Origin: Pseudarthrobacter sp. W1I19
Lineage (GTDB): Bacteria > Actinomycetota > Actinomycetes > Actinomycetales > Micrococcaceae
Length of the DNA: 64,000 bases
NCBI RefSeq assembly: GCF_030817835.1
Contig: NZ_JAUSZR010000001.1
Location: 2,356,001 to 2,420,000 of the forward strand
Reading direction: 5' to 3'
The stretch's first letter is position 1. Every line of letters starts with the position of its first letter. Below the pieces are notes generated by a model. That model had not been told where the DNA came from. It saw nothing but the letters and a program-made list of their open reading frames with translations, and searched no databases. This document shows, in pieces, positions 58,730-64,000 of the stretch. Position numbers and translations under genes: made by a program.

Positions 58730-60325
58730 ATGGAAGATTCACCCACGGTCTCTCGTCGTTCACTCCTTACCGGAAGCGGAGCGGCGGCACTCACCGGATC
58801 GCTCGCACTGTCAGCAGCTTTCGCCGAACCCGTCGCAGCCGTACCAACCAAGACTGCTGACCCCGGATCACATGGCTCAACGTCAAAAGGATCACGCCGG
58901 ATGCGCCCCACCTATCACTTCAGCGTCCCCGACAACTGGAAGAATGACCCCCAGCGCCCCATCTACATCGACGGGGAATATCACTACTACTACCTGTACA
59001 ACGCTGACTACCTGCGGGGCGGCGGAGGAACGTCATGGCGCCGCGCGACGACCACCGACCATGTGGTGTTCACTGACCGTGGCGTCGCGATCCCGAAGTT
59101 CAGCGACGGCAACGGCGACTGCTGGTCAGGATCCCTTGTGGTCGACGAGCAGAACACCGCCGGATATGGCGAGGGTGCGGTGATCGCCCTAGTGACGCAG
59201 GCCCCCGAAGGCCGCCAGGGCCAGTACCTCTGGTACTCGGCCGACCGCGGACGCTCGTTCCAGGCCGGCGGTTCAGCCCCGGTGCTGCCGAACCCCGGAG
59301 TGCAGGACTTCCGCGATCCCAAAGTGATCTGGGACGCTGACCGCCAGCAGTGGTTCATGGTGAACGCCGAGGGGCAAAAACTCGGCTTCTACACATCCGC
59401 CGACCTGCGGTCCTGGCGTCGGGTCGGCGAGTTTTTGCGTACTGAGCTGGGGGTGCTGGAATGCCCTGACATCTTCCGCATGACCGCTGACGACGGCACC
59501 TCCCATTGGATCCTCGGCACGAGCGCCAACGGCAAAGGCCGCGGCCTGCCCGCGACCTACGCGTACTGGACGGGTGCCTTCGACGGGACATCGTTCACGC
59601 CCGATCGGCCCGAGCCCGAATGGCTCGACTACGGCTTCGACTTTTATGGAGCAGTCACCTACCCACATCACGACGCGACGGGCGCGGAAGATGAGACCCT
59701 CCGCCGGGCAATCGGCTGGGCGAACTTCTGGGACTACCCCCACAACACGCCAACCCTGGAGACGGACGCCTACAACGGCGATGACATGATCGTGCGCGAC
59801 CTCGGCCTCAAACACACGGACGGTGTGTACCACCTGGTCTCCGCCCCCACGTCGGCGCTGGAAAATCATGTGAAGCGTGACCACATCCTGGGCGACATAG
59901 TTGTCAGCGGCACGCACGATCTCGACGTCCGCGCCGCCGCTTACGACCTGACCTGCGAACTCGTGTGGGACCCTGCTTCCGCACCCGCCAACGTGGGTTT
60001 TGAGCTGTGCCGCCCACAGGGCGGCGGCAGGCACGTTGCCGCCGGTGTCTTCTTGGGAGGCCCCTTCGCCTACGTCAACAGACGGCCAACGATCAATCCA
60101 ACCGGCGGCCAAACCCAGACTCCGGTCGACCCGTCGGCAGGACGGCTCACCCTCCGCATCCTCGTTGACCTCACGAGCGTGGAGATGTTCGTCGGCGACG
60201 GACGGGTGGTGCACTCACACCGGGTATTTCCGCTGGAGGGCGACAACGGAATCCGCCTCTACGCTCATGAAGGAGCCGCCACTTTCCGCAACCTGACCAT
60301 TCGCGAAATCGACGCAACGCATTAG
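58730..60325 (+). CDS. Exported GH32 enzyme (levanase or levan fructotransferase-like)
   Basis: 531 residues. A Tat signal opens it: SRRSLLTGSGAAALTGSLAL (about 8-27) with a likely cleavage after the Ala-rich stretch. The GH32 core has NWKNDPQRPIYIDGEYHYYY (nucleophile Asp about residue 71; the usual NDPNG is changed to NDPQR), DFRDPKVIWD and LECPDIFRM, and a C-terminal module with TSVEMFVGDGRVV. These deviations recall levan fructotransferases of Arthrobacter, which convert levan to difructose anhydride IV. This is a family-level guess, not proof. It would make the transportable product for the importer upstream. It is the last gene of the fructan region. Confidence 0.85.
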   Translation: MEDSPTVSRRSLLTGSGAAALTGSLALSAAFAEPVAAVPTKTADPGSHGSTSKGSRRMRPTYHFSVPDNWKNDPQRPIYIDGEYHYYYLYNADYLRGGGGTSWRRATTTDHVVFTDRGVAIPKFSDGNGDCWSGSLVVDEQNTAGYGEGAVIALVTQAPEGRQGQYLWYSADRGRSFQAGGSAPVLPNPGVQDFRDPKVIWDADRQQWFMVNAEGQKLGFYTSADLRSWRRVGEFLRTELGVLECPDIFRMTADDGTSHWILGTSANGKGRGLPATYAYWTGAFDGTSFTPDRPEPEWLDYGFDFYGAVTYPHHDATGAEDETLRRAIGWANFWDYPHNTPTLETDAYNGDDMIVRDLGLKHTDGVYHLVSAPTSALENHVKRDHILGDIVVSGTHDLDVRAAAYDLTCELVWDPASAPANVGFELCRPQGGGRHVAAGVFLGGPFAYVNRRPTINPTGGQTQTPVDPSAGRLTLRILVDLTSVEMFVGDGRVVHSHRVFPLEGDNGIRLYAHEGAATFRNLTIREIDATH

Positions 60326-60559
60326 TCCAAGCGCCAACGGTCCGGCAGGGCGCCTGCAATTGCACCATGTACGAGCCAGTTCCGTTGCCGCAGGCAAATA
60401 TCACCCCTGCTCTGGACTCTTTGGCCGGGCCCAACCAGACTGTCTACAACAGCTGGCCCGGGGAGCCGGAATTGACGCATTTTGACCTCCAACGTTGGAC
60501 GGCTGGGTTTTATCGGAGCCTTACGCGATGCCTGTTCCACTCCTTGAAAGGATTTGGTC
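60326..60559 (+). other. Gap between the fructan region and the flotillin gene
   Basis: No gene or convincing terminator is recognised. GAAAGGA before ATG 60560 is the flotillin ribosome site. Confidence 0.4.
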
Positions 60560-61993
60560 ATGCCGGACTTCTCACCGTTCTTTCCGCTTCTTGCCACGAT
60601 TCTGGGGGTGCTGTTCGCCATCGCCGTTATTTGGGTGGCAACAAAGCTGATGTGGAAGGTGGCTGAGCCCAACGAGGCCCTGATCATTTCCGGGCTGACC
60701 CGCGGAACCCTTGAAACCCGGGCGGGGATGGATTTCAAGATTGTCACGGGGAAGGGTGCGCTCGTCCTTCCGGGCCTCCAAACAGTAAGGGCTTTGTCGC
60801 TCACGCTGAATGAAACTGAGCTGAAGGTCTCCTGTGTTACGTCCCAGGGCATCCAGGTGATCGTGGAGGGCGTGGTTATCTACAAGATCGGCGACGCACC
60901 GCCGTTTATCGCCAATGCGGCACGGCGGTTCCTTGGCCAGCAGCCCAAGATGGAAAGCCAGGTGTACAACGTGTTTGAGGGCCACCTGCGCTCCATCATC
61001 GGCAGCATGACCATGGAGGAGATCATCCGGGAACGGGACAAGCTCGGTTCCCAGGTCCGGAGCGCCAGCGGTGTGGAGATGGAAAAACTCGGGCTTGTGG
61101 TGGATTCGCTGCAGATCAAGGACCTGCAGGATCCCACGGGATACATCGAAAACATCGCAAAACCGCATATAGCCCAAGTGAAGATGGAGGCACGCATCGC
61201 CGAGGCCACCCGCAACCGTGAGGCGGCAGAGAAGGAAGCAGAAGCGGCGGCCCTGATCGCGGACGCACAAAGCGTTTCAGCGATCAGGCAGTCGGTAGCG
61301 CAGGCGAACGCCGAACGCGCCAAGGCGAATGCCGCCCAGGCCGGCCCGCTGGCCGATGCCACCGCGAGGCAACAGGTGGTGGTCCAGGAAACCGAAGTGG
61401 CCAAGCTTGAGGCGGACCGCGAAGAGCAGAAGCTCCAAACGATCGTGAGGAAACCGGCCGATGCAAAGGCCTACGCCACGCGAACCGAAGCGGAGGGCAA
61501 GAAGGCGGCGGACATCAGCGGCGCCGAGGCTCTGGCACGCCGTACAGAGCTTGAAGCCCAGGCCAACGCCCGCCGGACGGAACTCCTGGCCCAGGCAAAC
61601 GCCACCGCAGCGGCTGCCACCGCCGGGGCCACCAAGGTCACCGGTGAGGCGGAAGCCGCGGCAACCAAGGCCAAAGGTGATGCTGCGGCCTCCGCCATCA
61701 AGGCAAAGGCGCTGGCTGAGGCGGACGGCATCAAGGCGCGGGCTGAGGCCCTGGGGACCAACCAGGACGCCGTGATTTCGCAGCAGCTCGCCGAGAACAT
61801 GCCGGCCATCATTGCCGCAGCGGCCGAGCCGTTCTCCCACGTGGGCCAGATGACCGTCCTGAATGGCGGCGACGGCGTCAATAAAATGCTCGGCGGGATA
61901 CTTGCCCAGGCGGGCGGATACCTTCCCGCTCTTGCCTCGGCGCTCAAGAACGGCAAGGACCCCAAGCGGACGCCCCCGGCTCCCGGCGCCTAG
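60560..61993 (+). CDS. Flotillin-like SPFH-domain membrane protein
   Basis: 477 residues. A single N-terminal membrane segment (LLATILGVLFAIAVIWVATK, about 10-29), an SPFH domain (VAEPNEALIISG to about residue 200, with GHLRSIIGSMTMEEIIRERD), then a long Ala/Glu/Lys-rich coiled coil (about 205-390) and a short C-terminal assembly part (TNQDAVISQQLAENMPAIIAA). Flotillins form large oligomers in membrane microdomains. ATG 60560 was chosen because AAAGGA is 7 bp upstream, over TTG 60554. The partner gene follows after 10 bp. Confidence 0.93.
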   Translation: MPDFSPFFPLLATILGVLFAIAVIWVATKLMWKVAEPNEALIISGLTRGTLETRAGMDFKIVTGKGALVLPGLQTVRALSLTLNETELKVSCVTSQGIQVIVEGVVIYKIGDAPPFIANAARRFLGQQPKMESQVYNVFEGHLRSIIGSMTMEEIIRERDKLGSQVRSASGVEMEKLGLVVDSLQIKDLQDPTGYIENIAKPHIAQVKMEARIAEATRNREAAEKEAEAAALIADAQSVSAIRQSVAQANAERAKANAAQAGPLADATARQQVVVQETEVAKLEADREEQKLQTIVRKPADAKAYATRTEAEGKKAADISGAEALARRTELEAQANARRTELLAQANATAAAATAGATKVTGEAEAAATKAKGDAAASAIKAKALAEADGIKARAEALGTNQDAVISQQLAENMPAIIAAAAEPFSHVGQMTVLNGGDGVNKMLGGILAQAGGYLPALASALKNGKDPKRTPPAPGA

Positions 61994-62003
61994 GGACAAA
62001 AGG

Positions 62004-62246
62004 ATGCACCGGGAAGTTGACCGGAGCCTGACCGGGAAGGTCGGGCGGGTAACCGGGCGCATTGGGCCCGGCACTATTGGCGAAGTAATGCTGCCGTACC
62101 TCGGCGGCACCATGGCTTTCCACGCCCACCCCTTCGACAAGACGAGCGTCTTCGCCGTGGGTGATGAGGTGCTGGTGATCTACTTCGAGCCTCCGCAGAC
62201 GGTATACGTGGATGAACTGCCTGACGTGTTGAGGCACTGGGAATGA
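62004..62246 (+). CDS. Small soluble partner of flotillin, NfeD-like OB-fold candidate
   Basis: 80 residues, beta-rich: LTGKVGRVTGRIGPGTIGEV, then a GDEVLVIYFEPPQTVYV strand pair, the pattern of an NfeD C-terminal OB domain without its membrane part. Flotillin genes are often paired with NfeD proteins. It begins 10 bp after the flotillin stop with GGGACAAAAGG before ATG 62004. The OB-fold assignment is from pattern only. Confidence 0.7.
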   Translation: MHREVDRSLTGKVGRVTGRIGPGTIGEVMLPYLGGTMAFHAHPFDKTSVFAVGDEVLVIYFEPPQTVYVDELPDVLRHWE

Positions 62247-62381
62247 TTGCGCGCAGGTCGCACCGCACGCTTTGCGACGTGCGGAAATGGAGAGCTTGGG
62301 CATCAGAGGCCTAAATCCAGAACTGCTTTTTCAGTAACGCACGTTCGTCACCGAGCTGATGCGCAACTGGGCTAAATTGGA

Positions 62382-62678
62382 ATGCTTTCACCCCTAGTTA
62401 TTCGAGAACCCACGAAGGACTATCCGCGTATGGCGTTAACTGAAGACACCGAGCCTGCCAAAGAGCCCGAGAAGCAAACTACACCGGGGCTCAAACACGA
62501 TCCGCAATCCCTGCCCGGCCTTGTCGAGACCTTGGGTCATCTCGAAAAAATCATCAAATTCATCCTCACATCCATGGCAGGGTCCCCACTGAAAGTTAAC
62601 CTGTCTTCGGAATTTCATGCTTTACGACGAATGCTTGACGATGCCCGCGTGATGCGAAGGACCATCAGTGACGCATAA
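62382..62678 (+). CDS. Small hypothetical protein, possibly the 5' part of a split gene
   Basis: Up to 98 residues (ATG 62382; an internal ATG at 62430 would give 82). It has an acidic/Lys-rich N-terminus and a helical stretch LPGLVETLGHLEKIIKFILT. It ends at TAA 62676-62678, but the same frame remains open for another 113 codons that look like real protein (next entry). It may be an independent small gene or the front of a gene broken by that stop. No family recognised. Confidence 0.45.
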   Translation: MLSPLVIREPTKDYPRMALTEDTEPAKEPEKQTTPGLKHDPQSLPGLVETLGHLEKIIKFILTSMAGSPLKVNLSSEFHALRRMLDDARVMRRTISDA

Positions 62679-63020
62679 GCCATTATCGAAAGGAATGCGC
62701 CTCTGGCCGACAAATTTCCTGATGACTCGGCGACTTGGCGGAGCCAAGCGAAACCGCTCTCTCCCAAACAGCCCGCCTACCTTGCCGCCCTGGCGGAGAG
62801 TCACTCGGCCGCCACCGGACTAACCTCATACGCGGAGACCATGGCCGACCTTACGGCGCAGCCCCCTCACGTGGAGTATGCCTTACAGCAGAAGAGCATC
62901 CGAGCAGAGCTGGACGCTGCTATGGGCCGGCCATGTACCGCATGCGGGGTTGGGTCCGGGAAACCCTGCAGATCGAAAACTGGGAAAGAAACCTCAATTC
63001 ACAAAGCCCGCTGGTCCTAA
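62679..63020 (+). pseudogene. Reading frame ending in a CxxC...C...H zinc-finger motif, without a normal start
   Basis: The frame directly after TAA 62676-62678 encodes DKFPDDSATWRSQAKPLSPK, PAYLAALAESHSAATGL, then a helical segment and a C-terminal GRPCTACGVGSGKPC followed by HKARW. The C-x2-C-G-x3-G-x-P-C...H-x2-R pattern is a known small zinc-finger tail in actinobacterial and phage proteins. No ATG, GTG or TTG start was found before the conserved part; only rare starts such as CTG 62703 or ATT 62682 would work. Most likely it is the 3' half of the gene begun at 62382. Confidence 0.5.
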
Positions 63021-63188
63021 GCAATCTTCCACATAGCGAGCGGGGAGGCAGCTTGTCGGCAGACAAAAGGCGCAACCACGCTGGCGACGGTAGCCCATTT
63101 GTGAAGCGTGGATCGCGTTGTCCGAGGTTGACCGTATGGCCGGCGAATGATGCCTACCGTTTGAGCTTTTTAAACCCGAGGCCTTGGC
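63021..63188 (+). other. Stretch with no recognisable gene
   Basis: Nothing supported, apart from lying between two degenerate frames. Together with the adjoining fragment it is part of a roughly 360-bp non-functional stretch before the GntR gene. Confidence 0.4.
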
Positions 63189-63323
63189 ATGAAGGAAGGG
63201 CCGGCCAACTCCGATCCTGCCCCCCTGCCACCCCATGTCGGAAATGCTTCCGACATCGCATACGGCATGCTCTCTCTCGCGTCAGTCGAGGCTAAATACG
63301 TAACCGGTGAGGAAACCCGCTAA
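63189..63323 (+). pseudogene. C-terminal fragment of a short-chain dehydrogenase
   Basis: A 44-codon frame from ATG 63189 includes NASDIAYGMLSLASVEAKYV followed by TGEE, the end of a classical SDR (compare TPEEIADAILFMASPESSYI in the intact SDR at 12579). The rest of the enzyme is missing. Confidence 0.55.
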
Positions 63324-63382
63324 TCATCTGCCAACTGCGGTAGCTGGAGCAGCCTTTGCAAACGGAAAAAGTTGCCGTGATA

Positions 63383-64000
63383 TTAGGCGGTACTGTTCCG
63401 GGTCGGCGCCTGATCGTTCTCGCGGTCTTCCAGGGCTCCCGTCGCTGCAGCTGTGAGGCTGTTGGCGATGTGAACCCTGGCAAGTTCAGCCGCGCCCGCC
63501 CCATCCTGGGCAACGATGAGTTCAAGGATCTGGTGGTGCTGGTTCAGGTCAATCGTTCGGGGCTCATCGCCGGACGGCAGTTCGAGTCCGATACGCCGGT
63601 AGCGGTCAGATTTGTCCCACAGGTCATCAAGAAGCTTGATCATCGTGGTGTTGTGGGACGCGCTGTAGACGGCGCGGTGGAAATCGCGGTGAGCCGTGAT
63701 GGCGTCCTCGCCCCAGACCCGAGTGACCGGCAGCAGCTTTTCCGCAGCTATCCGGATGGCCTCAATGTCAGCGTCGGTCCGGCGGTACGCGGCCAATTCG
63801 GTCGCTGACGGTTCCAGCGACAGACGGACCTCCAGCAGTTCCCGGGCCTCGGCAGCGCTCATGTCAGCCACGCGGGAGTCGCGGTGGGTGTCCATGATGA
63901 TCAGGCCCTCACTGGAGAGCCGGCGGATCGCTTCACGCAGGGGGGTGATGCTCATCTGCATATTGTCAGCGAGTTCGTACTGGGAGATGCGCGACCCCGG
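63383..64000 (-). CDS. GntR-family regulator, FCD subfamily, N-terminus beyond the window
   Basis: At least 205 codons on the minus strand, open to the right edge. What is seen begins inside the winged HTH (RISQYELADNMQMSITPLRE, then AIRRLSSEGLI). The FCD domain follows with ELLEVRLSLEPSATELAAYR and HRDFHRAVYSASHN, whose His residues are likely metal ligands. Its target would lie to the right of the window or in the degenerate region to the left. Confidence 0.9.
   Translation of the reverse strand, partial: PGSRISQYELADNMQMSITPLREAIRRLSSEGLIIMDTHRDSRVADMSAAEARELLEVRLSLEPSATELAAYRRTDADIEAIRIAAEKLLPVTRVWGEDAITAHRDFHRAVYSASHNTTMIKLLDDLWDKSDRYRRIGLELPSGDEPRTIDLNQHHQILELIVAQDGAGAAELARVHIANSLTAAATGALEDRENDQAPTRNSTA

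Noticed and set aside
61277..62140. 287-codon minus-strand frame
   Set aside because: Antisense to the Ala-rich coiled coil of flotillin. Such repeats produce long open opposite frames.
1..64000. CRISPR array, tRNA or rRNA genes, prophage or integrative element with attachment sites
   Set aside because: No regularly spaced repeats, no cloverleaf-like gene, no integrase and no flanking direct repeats were seen. The only mobile gene is the IS30 transposase.

Overview
The window is GC-rich, densely packed, double-stranded coding DNA of the type found in soil Micrococcaceae (Arthrobacter, Paenarthrobacter, Pseudarthrobacter). This rests on base composition, gene content and the actinobacterial style of the regulators and promoters; no rRNA or core marker gene is present to confirm it. 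Almost everything is catabolic and accessory: transporters, oxidoreductases, CoA enzymes and about ten local regulators. Several genes are visibly decayed.

Layout. 1-3.3 kb: the end of a fused Fe-S oxidoreductase, a complete IS30-family element, and a LysR regulator directly behind the element. 3.6-8.9 kb: an aldehyde dehydrogenase, a GntR regulator, and an APH-type small-molecule kinase paired with a class III PLP enzyme of the phospho-lyase type. 9.1-9.9 kb: wreckage of a sarcosine-oxidase-like gene. 10-20.1 kb: one long operon (HAD hydrolase, RidA-like protein, D-threonine-aldolase-like PLP enzyme, SDR, FAD amine oxidase, polar amino acid ABC transporter, second FAD amine oxidase, broken aldehyde dehydrogenase), followed by its probable GntR repressor at 20.5 kb. 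The same palindrome (GTCGACAATCGAC) stands twice before the operon and once, half degenerate, over the -10 box of the regulator.

21.2-30 kb, minus strand: an aryl-CoA pathway (FAH hydrolase, cupin, TesB thioesterase, aryl-CoA ligase, fused salicylyl/anthraniloyl-CoA monooxygenase-old yellow enzyme, aromatic acid MFS importer, hotdog thioesterase) ending in a frameshifted second adenylate kinase. A RidA gene diverges from it, and a PaaX-type regulator sits in an operon with a ThDP enzyme. A common motif (TTTTACGRYCGTCA) lies before both transcription units. 33.4-40 kb: a LysR gene, an acyl-CoA ligase/DUF35/thiolase-fold trio, an MHS-type MFS importer and a divergent cyclase-family hydrolase. 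40.1-43 kb: two lipoproteins, an SDR, a RibD/DHFR-like reductase and an aldo-keto reductase fragment.

43-60.3 kb: a fructan (levan or difructose) utilisation region with two LacI regulators, each with its own palindromic operators at TTGACA-N17-TAACCT promoters; a CUT1 sugar ABC importer lacking its ATPase; a complete Dpp-type ABC importer; two cytoplasmic GH32 enzymes; one exported (Tat) GH32 enzyme; and a fructokinase-like PfkB kinase. The logic is extracellular cleavage, import of oligofructosides, intracellular hydrolysis and phosphorylation. 60.5-64 kb: a flotillin with a small partner protein, small or broken reading frames, and the C-terminal part of another GntR regulator cut by the window edge.
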